Source: Prevotella sp. UBA7594 (GTDB taxonomy: Bacteria > Bacteroidota > Bacteroidia > Bacteroidales > Bacteroidaceae). From it: a DNA stretch of 34,467 nt. Shown in pieces: positions 23,850 to 32,672 of this stretch. The stretch is from positions 26,644 to 61,110 of the forward strand of contig DLKG01000005.1 of the NCBI GenBank assembly GCA_002490315.1, written 5' to 3'. The translations under genes and the position numbers were made by a program. How positions within the stretch are numbered: the stretch's first letter is position 1; the number at the start of each line of letters is the position of its first letter. Under the pieces are notes generated by a model that had not been told where the DNA came from, did not search any database, and worked only from the letters and a program-made list of their open reading frames with translations.

Positions 23850-25952
23850 ATGAAAGACTTCTTAATCACCAAACGTGACGGCTCTAAAGACCGCTTCTCT
23901 TTAGACAAGATAATGAACGCAATTATGAAGGCGTTTCAGTCAGTTCATGAAGATGCTAATCTTGCTACTATCTCCAAGATAGTCAGCCACTTAGACATCT
24001 CAGAGGGTATCACTGTGGAGGACATCCAGAATCAAGTGGAAGAGTCCCTCATGCGTGAAGGATTCTATAAGGTGGCAAAGTCTTTTATCCTCTATCGACA
24101 GCTTCACAATGAAGATCGTGAGACTCTCGAAAAGTTGAAATTCTTGACAGATTATTGCAGTGCTGCAAATGCTGCAACTGGTTCAAAGTATGACGCTAAT
24201 GCCAACGTAGAACACAAGAACATCGCGACGCTCATCGGCGAACTGCCGAAGTCGAGCTTCATCCGTCTCAACCGTCGCCTCCTCACCGACCGCATCAAAA
24301 AGATGTACGGCAAGGATCTCGCCAATGAGTATCTCGACCGCCTCAACCACCATTTTATATACAAGAACGACGAAACCTCACTTGCCAACTATTGCGCATC
24401 CATCACGATGTATCCTTGGCTCATCGGAGGCACAACGTCAATCGGAGGCAACTCCACAGCGCCAACCAATCTCAAGTCGTTCTGCGGAGGATTTGTCAAC
24501 ATGGTGTTCATGGTTTCCAGTATGCTCAGCGGCGCCTGCGCCACTCCTGAGTTCCTCATGTACCTCAACTACTTCATCGGCAAGGAGTACGGACTCGACT
24601 ATTGGGAGCACGCCGACAAGGTTGTTGACCTCTCGGTAAAGCAGCGCACCATCGACAAGATGATAACAGACTGCTTCGAGCAAATCGTCTACTCTATAAA
24701 TCAGCCGACTGGCGCACGCAACTACCAGGCTGTGTTCTGGAACGTAGCCTACTACGACAAACCCTACTTCGAAAGCCTCTTCGGCAATTTCGTCTTCCCC
24801 GACGGTTCGAAGCCCGACTGGAACGGACTCTCATGGCTGCAGAAGCGCTTCATGAAGTGGTTTAACAAGGAGCGCACGAAGACAGTGCTCACCTTCCCCG
24901 TTGAGACCATGGCTCTCCTTACGAAGGACGGCGACGTCATCGACAAGGAATGGGGCGACTTCACGGCAGAGATGTATTCCGAAGGTCATTCCTTCTTTAC
25001 GTACATGAGCGACAATGCCGACTCTCTCAGTTCCTGCTGTCGCCTGCGCAACGAGATTCAGGACAACGGCTTCAGCTACACACTTGGCGCCGGAGGCGTG
25101 TCGACAGGCTCAAAGAGCGTGCTGACCATCAATCTCAACCGTTGCATACAGTACGCTGTGAAGAATGGTATCGACTATGCCGACTTCCTCTCCGAAATCA
25201 TCGACCTCTGCCATAAGGTGCAGCTCGCCTACAACGAGAATCTCAAGGATCTCCAGAAGCAGGGCATGCTGCCGCTCTTCGACGCCGGCTACATCAATAT
25301 GGGACGCCAGTATCTTACGATTGGTGTCAATGGTCTTGTAGAGGCAGCGGAATTCATGGGCTTGAAAATCAACGACAATCCCGACTATCTGCATTTCGTG
25401 CAGAAGGTGCTCGGACTCGTCGAGAAATACAACAAGCAGTATCGCACGAAGGACGTGCTCTTCAACTGCGAGATGATTCCAGCCGAGAACGTTGGCGTGA
25501 AGCACGCCAAGTGGGATCGTGAGGACGGCTATTTCGTGCCGCGCGACTGCTACAACAGCTACTTCTACGTCGTTGAGGACGACTCTCTGAACGTTGTAGA
25601 CAAGTTCAAGCTCCACGGTGCTCCCTACATCGAGCACCTCACGGGTGGCTCTGCGCTCCACATGAACCTTGAGGAGCACCTCTCCAAGCCTCAGTACCGC
25701 CAGCTCCTGCGCGTCGCAGCCAAGGAGGGATGCAACTATTTCACGTTCAACATCCCCAACACCATCTGCAACGACTGCGGCTACATCGACAAGCGCTATC
25801 TCAAGAAGTGTCCGCACTGCGGCAGCGAGAACGTCGACTACATGACGCGTATCATCGGCTACCTTAAGCGCGTGAGCAACTTCTCCGAGGCTCGACAGAA
25901 AGAGGCGGCACGCCGCTACTACGCTGAGCCAAGCAAGTATAAGGAGGCTTAA
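23850..25952 (+). CDS. nrdD: Anaerobic ribonucleoside-triphosphate reductase
   Basis: A 700-residue glycyl-radical enzyme that makes deoxynucleotides without oxygen. Residues about 3-90 are an ATP-cone allosteric domain (ITKRDGSKDRFSLDKIMNAI). The catalytic barrel follows, with NSTAPTNLKSFCGGF and SSCCRLRNEI. Near the end are a CNDCGY/CPHCG zinc site and the radical loop around G670 in TRIIGYLKRVSNFSEARQ. The length and order are usual for class III enzymes. It needs the activase NrdG, encoded 36 nt downstream. Own promoter with a 115-nt leader. The gene sits between two LuxR-type regulators, which suggests control by oxygen or redox state. Confidence 0.97.
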   Translation: MKDFLITKRDGSKDRFSLDKIMNAIMKAFQSVHEDANLATISKIVSHLDISEGITVEDIQNQVEESLMREGFYKVAKSFILYRQLHNEDRETLEKLKFLTDYCSAANAATGSKYDANANVEHKNIATLIGELPKSSFIRLNRRLLTDRIKKMYGKDLANEYLDRLNHHFIYKNDETSLANYCASITMYPWLIGGTTSIGGNSTAPTNLKSFCGGFVNMVFMVSSMLSGACATPEFLMYLNYFIGKEYGLDYWEHADKVVDLSVKQRTIDKMITDCFEQIVYSINQPTGARNYQAVFWNVAYYDKPYFESLFGNFVFPDGSKPDWNGLSWLQKRFMKWFNKERTKTVLTFPVETMALLTKDGDVIDKEWGDFTAEMYSEGHSFFTYMSDNADSLSSCCRLRNEIQDNGFSYTLGAGGVSTGSKSVLTINLNRCIQYAVKNGIDYADFLSEIIDLCHKVQLAYNENLKDLQKQGMLPLFDAGYINMGRQYLTIGVNGLVEAAEFMGLKINDNPDYLHFVQKVLGLVEKYNKQYRTKDVLFNCEMIPAENVGVKHAKWDREDGYFVPRDCYNSYFYVVEDDSLNVVDKFKLHGAPYIEHLTGGSALHMNLEEHLSKPQYRQLLRVAAKEGCNYFTFNIPNTICNDCGYIDKRYLKKCPHCGSENVDYMTRIIGYLKRVSNFSEARQKEAARRYYAEPSKYKEA

Positions 25953-25988
25953 ACATACAAAGAACTTCATCTAAAAAAAATAAAGGCA

Positions 25989-26456
25989 ATGCTGAAATAT
26001 CTCAATACAGGAATAGTCTTCCAGGAAATCCCCGACGAGGTGACACTTTCCATCAACATCACGGGCTGCCCGTGCCGTTGTCCGGGCTGCCACAGCCAGT
26101 ATCTGTGGGAGGACATCGGCGAGCCGCTCACGACGATGGCGCTGGAATCGCTCGTCAAGGACTACAAGGGCGAAGTGACGTGTATCTGCTTCATGGGCGG
26201 CGACGCCGATCCGAAATACGTCAGCCTGCTTTCGCAGTATCTCCATAGGGAGCATCCGGAACTGAAGGTGGCGTGGTATAGCGGCCGCCAGCAGTTTCCG
26301 AAGACGATACGCAAGCGCGACTTCGACTACATTAAGCTCGGTCCCTACATCGAGCATCTCGGATGCCTGAAGGAGCGCACTACCAATCAGCGCCTCTATA
26401 TGCGCGCCTCTGGTGACGACTTTACAGACATTACGCAGCGCTTTTGGAAGAAGTAG
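25989..26456 (+). CDS. nrdG: Anaerobic ribonucleotide reductase activating protein
   Basis: A 155-residue radical SAM enzyme. The cluster motif CxxxCxxC is seen in GCPCRCPGCHS near residue 31, where the outer cysteines and the middle one fit the spacing. A GGDAD segment near residue 73 takes the place of the usual GGEP. It uses S-adenosylmethionine to make the glycyl radical on NrdD. The start at 25989 gives the normal NrdG opening (NTGIVFQEIPDEVTLSINI). It ends 21 nt before the second LuxR-type gene, probably on the same transcript. Confidence 0.95.
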   Translation: MLKYLNTGIVFQEIPDEVTLSINITGCPCRCPGCHSQYLWEDIGEPLTTMALESLVKDYKGEVTCICFMGGDADPKYVSLLSQYLHREHPELKVAWYSGRQQFPKTIRKRDFDYIKLGPYIEHLGCLKERTTNQRLYMRASGDDFTDITQRFWKK

Positions 26457-26477
26457 TATAAAGCAAACATCTACTGA

Positions 26478-27080
26478 ATGAATGTTATAATTCCGCATAT
26501 TGCAATCATCGACCCCAACACCCTCGCGGTGTTGGGGTTGAAACATTTGTTGGAGTCGGTGATGCCGCAGGCGAGAGTGGATAGCTACGCCTCGTTTGCT
26601 GCCCTGTCAGCCAATCATCCTGAACGTTATTTCCATTTCTTCGTGGAGGTGTGCACGGTGCTCGCCAATATGCCGTTCTTCCTCGACAACAGACTGAAGA
26701 CCATCGTTCTTGTCGGCGCTGCTACCGAACCGTCCATTTCCGACCGTTTTCACACCATCTGCACCGATCAGCCGGAGAAACTTCTCCTGCGCTCAATCCT
26801 CATGCTTGAGCAGCATGCCCATGCTCATGGGCGTAATTTGCCCCCGATGCAACACACAGATGCTAACGCCCATCCGCTTTTGTCGCCGCGCGAGACGGAA
26901 GTGCTGGCGCTTATTGTCAAGGGACTCATCAATAAGGAAATTGCCGACCAGCTCAACGTGGCGCTGCCGACAGTCATATCCCATCGCAAAAACCTCATGG
27001 CAAAACTCGGCATGAAAAGCGTTTCTGCCCTAACGATATATGCCGTCATGCACGGACTCGTCAGTATTGACGACATCTGA
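26478..27080 (+). CDS. LuxR-type regulator with degenerate receiver domain
   Basis: A 200-residue protein. Residues about 7-110 look like a receiver fold (IAIIDPNTLAVLGLKHLLES with D12), but the place of the phosphorylated Asp (about 52-59, FHFFVEVC) has none, and no sensor kinase is near. Residues 135-198 are a LuxR helix-turn-helix (LSPRETEVLALIVKGLINKE, then PTVISHRKNLMAKLG). The segments NKEIADQL and LTIYAVMHGLVSI are shared with the di-iron fusion regulator (NKEIADHL, LTIYAIVNNLVDI), so the DNA-binding domains may be paralogous and see similar sites. It follows nrdG by 21 nt. The signal is unknown; phosphorylation is unlikely. Confidence 0.85.
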   Translation: MNVIIPHIAIIDPNTLAVLGLKHLLESVMPQARVDSYASFAALSANHPERYFHFFVEVCTVLANMPFFLDNRLKTIVLVGAATEPSISDRFHTICTDQPEKLLLRSILMLEQHAHAHGRNLPPMQHTDANAHPLLSPRETEVLALIVKGLINKEIADQLNVALPTVISHRKNLMAKLGMKSVSALTIYAVMHGLVSIDDI

Positions 27081-27122
27081 CGCTCGTTTTTTTTCTTGTT
27101 TTTATCAATTTTTCCACTTCTT

Positions 27123-27156
27123 TTTGCGCATTTCTCATTGATTATGGCTAACTTTG
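27123..27156 (+). promoter_or_regulatory. Promoter for the secreted 443-residue protein gene
   Basis: TTTG at 27123-27126 and a perfect -7 TAACTTTG at 27149-27156, spacing 22. The ATG at 27178 is 21 nt further on. A T-rich stretch after 27080 (eight T in a row near 27087) may end the preceding transcript. Confidence 0.6.
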
Positions 27157-27177
27157 TAGCATTATGTAAAGCGCAGA

Positions 27178-28509
27178 ATGAGAAAAGCAACTTTAAGATA
27201 TTTGTTTTCCTTTGTGGCGTTCTTCGCCATAATCGCCGGCGCAAACGGTCAGACGTCTTCCGACGTAAAGTACATGCGCGTCGCTGACGTGTCGCTCTTG
27301 CGCGACGGCGACGAAGTTGTCGTGGCAAGTGCAGCACATGGCGTGGCAATGAGCCGATTTCAGAAGCTCAAGTATGCCGTGCCGTGCAGCGTTGACATTG
27401 CCGACGACGGCATGATGCTCACCTGCCCAAGCGACAGCGTTGCCGTCTTCCGCCTGACGAAATACTCCGGCGGATGGAGACTTCACAACGAGCAGAACGG
27501 ATGGCTCTACGCCCCAAATGCCTCGTCGAGCGACATCGCCTACAGCAAGAGCAAGTCGGAGAAAGGCTCGCTTGTTGAGATTGCGTTCACGTCGGAGGCT
27601 GACGCTTTGCTGGCGTTCAGCGTCTCCAACTACAAGTATCTGAAATACCGCAACCAAACGCAGCGCTTCGCACGCTATCAGTATGCCAGCTCAAACGATG
27701 CCGTGCAACTCTATCGGCGCCTCGTCAACCCCACTGTCATTGACAATCTGACGATAGGAGAGGAGGGAGGCGTGGGCGACATGGCGCTCTCTTGTCAGGA
27801 CGCCTTTGTGAGCAATGTCTGCATCGACCGCTCGTTTAGCGCCGACGGAGGCTACTACACGGTGTGCTTGCCCTTCGACTTGACGGAGAACGACATCAAC
27901 ACGACATTCGGCGGGGCTCAGTTCAAGCGACTCTCGTCAGTGGAGAAGGTGGGCGACAACAAACTTGTGCTACATTTTCTCACCGTGCGCTCCACGTCGG
28001 CAGGCGTGCCCTATCTGCTCAAACTCAATGCAGCCACGTCGCAGGATGTCGTTTCGCCAATAGTGGCACGCAAGTTCATCTCTGCCGCCGCCCCGTCGGA
28101 GGTAAGCGTGAAGGCGTCAGAGCAGATTGTCAGTTTCGTAGGCACCTACGACCCCGTAGCCATTCCTGCCGACGGACGCTATCGCTTCGTGAGCGCCGAC
28201 GGCTCCCGCTTCGTGACACCCGCTTCGGAAGGTATGCTGAAAGGTCTTCGTGCCTATGTCGTTATGCCTTCGCCTTGCGCCAACGTAGATTTCGACTCGG
28301 CAGCCAAGAAACTCGTTGTGGCAGTAGCGGACGACGGAGTGGAGCTGTCGCCTGCCGAGACAACGGCTGTCGGCGCCCTTCTCTTGCCGTCGCAAGGCAG
28401 GCAAAGTTCCGTCTATAATCTATCTGGGCAGCCCGTAGGCTACGATGTCAAGTCGCTCGCGCCGGGCGTCTACGTCAGCGGAGGCAGGAAGATAGTGATA
28501 AGGAAATAA
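27178..28509 (+). CDS. Secreted protein of unknown function with Prevotella-type C-terminal tail
   Basis: A 443-residue protein with a signal peptide (hydrophobic FAFFAIIAG-like core, cleavage near ANG-Q, about residue 24). Residues about 25-180 are beta-rich and look like the LYKK-type domain seen in secreted Bacteroidetes proteins (YKYLKYRNQTQRFARYQYAS, then QLYRRL). A second part, about 195-370, holds YYTVCLPFDLTENDI and GVPYLLKLNAAT, a pattern common in Prevotella surface proteins. The end, about 410-443 (VYNLSGQPVGYDVKSLAPGV, then GGRKIVIRK), is a sorting-type tail that may direct export (T9SS-like). I do not know a function. It has its own promoter and ends 29 nt before ilvD, so it could be cotranscribed with the ilv genes. 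Confidence 0.75.
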   Translation: MRKATLRYLFSFVAFFAIIAGANGQTSSDVKYMRVADVSLLRDGDEVVVASAAHGVAMSRFQKLKYAVPCSVDIADDGMMLTCPSDSVAVFRLTKYSGGWRLHNEQNGWLYAPNASSSDIAYSKSKSEKGSLVEIAFTSEADALLAFSVSNYKYLKYRNQTQRFARYQYASSNDAVQLYRRLVNPTVIDNLTIGEEGGVGDMALSCQDAFVSNVCIDRSFSADGGYYTVCLPFDLTENDINTTFGGAQFKRLSSVEKVGDNKLVLHFLTVRSTSAGVPYLLKLNAATSQDVVSPIVARKFISAAAPSEVSVKASEQIVSFVGTYDPVAIPADGRYRFVSADGSRFVTPASEGMLKGLRAYVVMPSPCANVDFDSAAKKLVVAVADDGVELSPAETTAVGALLLPSQGRQSSVYNLSGQPVGYDVKSLAPGVYVSGGRKIVIRK

Positions 28510-28538
28510 AGAAATAAAAACAATAATACAGTAAAAAG

Positions 28539-30338
28539 ATGAAACACACTTTGAGAAGCGCAGTCTGCACGGAAGGCCGACGCATGGCTGGAGCCCGCGC
28601 ATTGTGGGTGGCAGCCGGAATGAAGCATGAACAGTTTGGCAAGCCTATCATAGCCATTGTCAACTCCTTCACGCAGTTCGTGCCTGGCCACACTCATCTC
28701 CATGAGATAGGACAGATTGTCAAGAAAGAGATAGAGAGCATGGGATGCTATGCCGCTGAGTTCAACACCATCGCCATTGACGACGGCATTGCCATGGGGC
28801 ATGACGGCATGCTCTATTCGTTGCCTTCGCGCGACATCATCGCAGACTCCGTTGAATACATGGTCAACGCCCATAAGGCCGACGCCATGATTTGCATTTC
28901 CAATTGCGACAAGGTGACGCCGGGAATGCTTATGGCGTCGATGCGCCTTAACATACCAACCGTGTTTTGCTCTGGCGGACCGATGGAGGCAGGCAAATGG
29001 CATGGGGAGAATGCCGACCTCGTGACGGCGATGATAAAGGGTGCCGACACGACGGTCAGCGACGATGATTTGCAGAAACTGGAGTCGTGTGCATGTCCGG
29101 GATGCGGATGCTGCTCAGGAATGTTCACTGCCAACTCCATGAACTCTCTGACGGAGGCCATCGGCATGGCTCTTCCGGGCAACGGCACCATCCTTGCCAC
29201 ACACAAGAACCGCGTGGAGCTTTTCCGTGAGGCGGCACGGCAGATCGTGAAGAACGCCTTCGCCTACTATGAGGACGGCGACGAGAGCGTCCTGCCACGC
29301 AACATCGCCACGCGCGACGCTTTCCTCAACGCCATGACTCTCGACATCGCCATGGGCGGAAGCACCAACACCGTGCTCCATCTTCTTGCCATCGCACAGG
29401 AGGCTGGCGCCGATTTCACAATGGCCGACATCGACCGCCTGAGCCGTCATGTGCCGTGCCTCTGCAAGCTTGCGCCCAACACGCAGAAGTACAGTGTGCA
29501 GGAGTGTAATAGGGCTGGCGGTATCCTCGGCATCTTGAATGAGCTTAACCGCGGCGGACTCGTGCGCGGCGGCGTGAAGCGCGTCGACGGAATGACGCTC
29601 GACAAGGCAATGGCCCACTACGACATAACTGGCGACAGCATCTCGCCCGAGGCTTCCCGCATCTATCACAGTGCACCCGGCGGCAAGTTCTCCACGCAGA
29701 TGGGTAGCCAGGACGCTCAGTGGGAGTCGCTCGACGCCGACCGTGAGCACGGCTGCATACGCTCTCTCGAACATGCTTACACGAAGGACGGCGGACTGGC
29801 GGTGCTCTTTGGCAACATCGCACAGGACGGATGTGTCGTGAAAACGGCTGGCGTAGACGAGGCAATATGGAAGTTTAGCGGTCCGGCTAAGGTGTTCGAC
29901 TCGCAGGAAGCTGCCTGTGAGGGCATCCTCGGAGGCAAGGTGAAGAGCGGCGACTGCGTGGTGATTACGCATGAAGGACCGAAGGGCGGTCCCGGTATGC
30001 AGGAGATGCTCTACCCGACATCCTACATCAAGAGTCGCCATCTTGGCAAGGAGTGTGCGCTCATCACTGACGGACGCTTCTCCGGCGGCACCAGCGGACT
30101 GAGCATCGGACACATCTCGCCAGAAGCGGCTGCCGGCGGCAACATCGGAAAGATTAAGGACGGCGACATCATTGACATTGACATACCTGCCCGCACCATC
30201 AGCGTGCGACTCAGCGACGAGGAACTTGCTGCACGTCCGCAGCAGCCGCTCACACGCAATCGACAGGTGAGCAAGGCCCTGCGTGCTTATGCGCAGAGCG
30301 TCAGCTCGGCAGACAAGGGCGGAGTAAGGCTCATCTAA
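28539..30338 (+). CDS. ilvD: Dihydroxyacid dehydratase
   Basis: A 599-residue Fe-S enzyme that turns dihydroxyisovalerate and dihydroxymethylvalerate into the keto acids for valine and isoleucine. Cysteine motifs [10 protein letters not shown] and [17 protein letters not shown] for the Fe-S centre are present, as are [10 protein letters not shown] and the late GGPGMQEM and [10 protein letters not shown] blocks. The length is that of the IlvD family. First enzyme gene of the ilv cluster here. No clear promoter of its own lies in the 29-nt gap. Confidence 0.97.
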   Translation: MKHTLRSAVCTEGRRMAGARALWVAAGMKHEQFGKPIIAIVNSFTQFVPGHTHLHEIGQIVKKEIESMGCYAAEFNTIAIDDGIAMGHDGMLYSLPSRDIIADSVEYMVNAHKADAMICISNCDKVTPGMLMASMRLNIPTVFCSGGPMEAGKWHGENADLVTAMIKGADTTVSDDDLQKLESCACPGCGCCSGMFTANSMNSLTEAIGMALPGNGTILATHKNRVELFREAARQIVKNAFAYYEDGDESVLPRNIATRDAFLNAMTLDIAMGGSTNTVLHLLAIAQEAGADFTMADIDRLSRHVPCLCKLAPNTQKYSVQECNRAGGILGILNELNRGGLVRGGVKRVDGMTLDKAMAHYDITGDSISPEASRIYHSAPGGKFSTQMGSQDAQWESLDADREHGCIRSLEHAYTKDGGLAVLFGNIAQDGCVVKTAGVDEAIWKFSGPAKVFDSQEAACEGILGGKVKSGDCVVITHEGPKGGPGMQEMLYPTSYIKSRHLGKECALITDGRFSGGTSGLSIGHISPEAAAGGNIGKIKDGDIIDIDIPARTISVRLSDEELAARPQQPLTRNRQVSKALRAYAQSVSSADKGGVRLI

Positions 30339-30377
30339 CATCGGTGCAGGGCTTTTAAAATATTCATCAAGATTATT

Positions 30378-32087
30378 ATGGAACAGATAACAGGAGCAGA
30401 GGCGCTGATGCGTTCTCTGAAGAATGAGGGCGTGAAGACTATCTTCGGATATCCGGGAGGGGCCATCATGCCTACGTTTGACGCTCTCTATGACTATACA
30501 AGGGGCGAGAAGAAAGCCTTCAATCATATTCTCGTGCGCCATGAGCAGGCGGCAGCACATGCCGCCGAGGGCTTCTCAAGAGTGAGCGGAGAGGTCGGTG
30601 TGTGCCTCGTCACAAGCGGTCCGGGCGCCACTAACACACTGACGGGCGTCGCTGACGCTATGATCGACTCTACGCCGATTGTCGTCATTGCAGGACAGGT
30701 GGGCGTGGAAGCTCTCGGAACGGACGCCTTTCAGGAGGTTGACCTCGTGGGATTGGCGCAGCCAATATCCAAGTGGAGCTATCAGATACGCCGTCCGGAG
30801 GACGTGGCGTGGGCTGTCAGCCGCGCGTTCTACATCGCCCGTACGGGTCGACCAGGACCAGTAGTTCTCGATTTCCCCAAGAGTGCGCAGGTGCAGAAAT
30901 GCGAATGGCGCCCGGCTAAGGTGGAGTCGGTGCGCAGCTACGAGCCTTATCCCAAGATTGACATGACGCGCGTGGAGGAAGCTGCCGCGCTTATCAACAG
31001 CGCAGAGCGTCCGCTGGCTCTCGTAGGCCACGGCGTGGAACTTGCTGGAGCGCAGAGAGAACTTGCCGAATTCCTTGAGCGGGCTGACATACCTGCCGCA
31101 CGAACGCTGCTCGGACTCTCCGCTCTGCCTACTGACCATCCTCTCAACGTCGGAATGCTTGGTATGCACGGCAACTTAGCCCCTAATGTCAATACGCAGA
31201 AGGCTGACGTCATCATCGCCATTGGTATGCGTTTCAGCGACCGCGACACGGGTAGACTCGACACATATGCCAAGCAAGCGAAAATTATCCATCTCGACAT
31301 CGACCGCGTGGAGATTGACAAGATTGTGAAGACAGACGTGGCTGTAGTGGGCGACTGCAAGGAGTCGCTGCCTGCTATGACGCGTCTTCTGCGCAAGGCC
31401 GACCATCGTGAGTGGCGCGATAGCTTCAAACCCTATTGGGAGGAGGAGACGCGCCGCGTCATAGAGCCTGCCATTCATCCCAAGGAAGGCCCTCTGCTGA
31501 TGGGCGAGATTGTCAACGCCGTGGCTGAGGCGACGGATGGCGAGGCGGTACTGGTGAACGATGTAGGACAAAACCAGATGTTCTCCTGCCGCTACTTCAA
31601 GTACAAGCGCAATCTAAGTGTCGTCACGAGCGGCGGACTGGGCACAATGGGCTTCGGCTTGCCGGCTGCAGTAGGTGCCACGTTTGGTGCTCCCGACCGC
31701 ACGATATGCCTCTTCACGGGCGACGGCTCGTTCCAGATGAGTATTCAGGAACTTGGCACAATCATGGAGCAGCAGGCTCCGGTGAAGGTGATACTGATGA
31801 ACAACAACTACCTTGGCAACGTGCGCCAGTGGCAGGACATGTTCTTCGGAGGAAGGAAGTCGTTCACGAAGATGCTCAATCCTGACTATCGCACGGTGTG
31901 CGAGGGTTATCATCTCAACTATGGAGTGGCTATCACGCGCGACGACTTGCAGCGCGAGATTGCCAAAATGCTCTCCACGGACGGCCCGTACATCCTTGAG
32001 TGTGCCGTCAAGGAAGAGGACAACGTGCTGCCGATGACGCCTCCGGGAAAGAGCGTCGACGAGATGCTTCTCGAAGTAGACCTATAA
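30378..32087 (+). CDS. ilvB: Acetolactate synthase large subunit
   Basis: A 569-residue thiamine-diphosphate enzyme that joins two pyruvates, or pyruvate and 2-ketobutyrate. The N-terminal domain holds the catalytic Glu in RHEQAAAHAAEGFSR, the middle domain is the FAD-type one, and the C-terminal domain has the ThDP motif GDGSFQMS followed by MNNNYLGNVRQW. The start MEQITGAEALMRSLKNEGV is typical. It lies 39 nt after ilvD and 46 nt before the small subunit gene, so one operon. Confidence 0.97.
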   Translation: MEQITGAEALMRSLKNEGVKTIFGYPGGAIMPTFDALYDYTRGEKKAFNHILVRHEQAAAHAAEGFSRVSGEVGVCLVTSGPGATNTLTGVADAMIDSTPIVVIAGQVGVEALGTDAFQEVDLVGLAQPISKWSYQIRRPEDVAWAVSRAFYIARTGRPGPVVLDFPKSAQVQKCEWRPAKVESVRSYEPYPKIDMTRVEEAAALINSAERPLALVGHGVELAGAQRELAEFLERADIPAARTLLGLSALPTDHPLNVGMLGMHGNLAPNVNTQKADVIIAIGMRFSDRDTGRLDTYAKQAKIIHLDIDRVEIDKIVKTDVAVVGDCKESLPAMTRLLRKADHREWRDSFKPYWEEETRRVIEPAIHPKEGPLLMGEIVNAVAEATDGEAVLVNDVGQNQMFSCRYFKYKRNLSVVTSGGLGTMGFGLPAAVGATFGAPDRTICLFTGDGSFQMSIQELGTIMEQQAPVKVILMNNNYLGNVRQWQDMFFGGRKSFTKMLNPDYRTVCEGYHLNYGVAITRDDLQREIAKMLSTDGPYILECAVKEEDNVLPMTPPGKSVDEMLLEVDL

Positions 32088-32133
32088 AGCGGCTGCAATA
32101 ATGTTTCTAATGTCTTAATAAACAACAGAAGAA

Positions 32134-32670
32134 GTGGAAAAGAAACTCTATACATTATTGATTTATTCAGAGAATGTGCCGGGCATACTCAGTCAGGTGT
32201 CGGCTGTGTTCACGCGACAGCAGGTCAACATTGAAAGTATCAATGCCTCGGCGTCGAGCATTCCTGGAATACATAAGTACACCATCACTACGATGAGCTA
32301 TGAGGAAGAGATTAAGAAGATCACGAAGCTCATAGAACGGAAGATTGATGTCGTGAAGGCGGATTACTATCTCGACGAACAACTCTTCATTCATGAAATC
32401 GCCATATACAAGATTTCAACACCTGTGATGATGGCAAATCCGGAAATCTCGCGCGCCATTAGGCGTAGTGGAGCACGCATGATGGAGGTGAACCCTACGT
32501 ATGCTACCGTGCAGATTGCCGGGCTCACAGACGAGGTGCAAGACCTCTACAAGAGTCTTGACTCATTCGGATGCCTGCTGCAATACTCCCGTTCGGGACG
32601 TGTCGCCGTGACAAGAAGCACGGAAGAGCCGGTGTCTGAATATTTGCATAATAATAAGGATATATATTGA
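32134..32670 (+). CDS. ilvN: Acetolactate synthase small (regulatory) subunit
   Basis: A 178-residue regulatory subunit with an N-terminal ACT domain (LLIYSENVPGILSQVSAVFT, then NIESINAS) and a C-terminal ALS_ss domain. It binds valine and controls the large subunit. Start: GTG at 32134; no ATG is close, and the GTG gives the usual MEKKLYTLLIYSEN opening. The length is of the long IlvH type. The stop is followed two bases later by the thioesterase ATG. Confidence 0.94.
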   Translation: MEKKLYTLLIYSENVPGILSQVSAVFTRQQVNIESINASASSIPGIHKYTITTMSYEEEIKKITKLIERKIDVVKADYYLDEQLFIHEIAIYKISTPVMMANPEISRAIRRSGARMMEVNPTYATVQIAGLTDEVQDLYKSLDSFGCLLQYSRSGRVAVTRSTEEPVSEYLHNNKDIY

Positions 32671-32672
32671 TT

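Noticed and set aside
29115..30560. A 481-codon open frame on the minus strand opposite ilvD and the start of ilvB
   Set aside because: It mirrors the codon pattern of two certain genes, has no family resemblance, no promoter and no plausible protein features. It is an antisense shadow.
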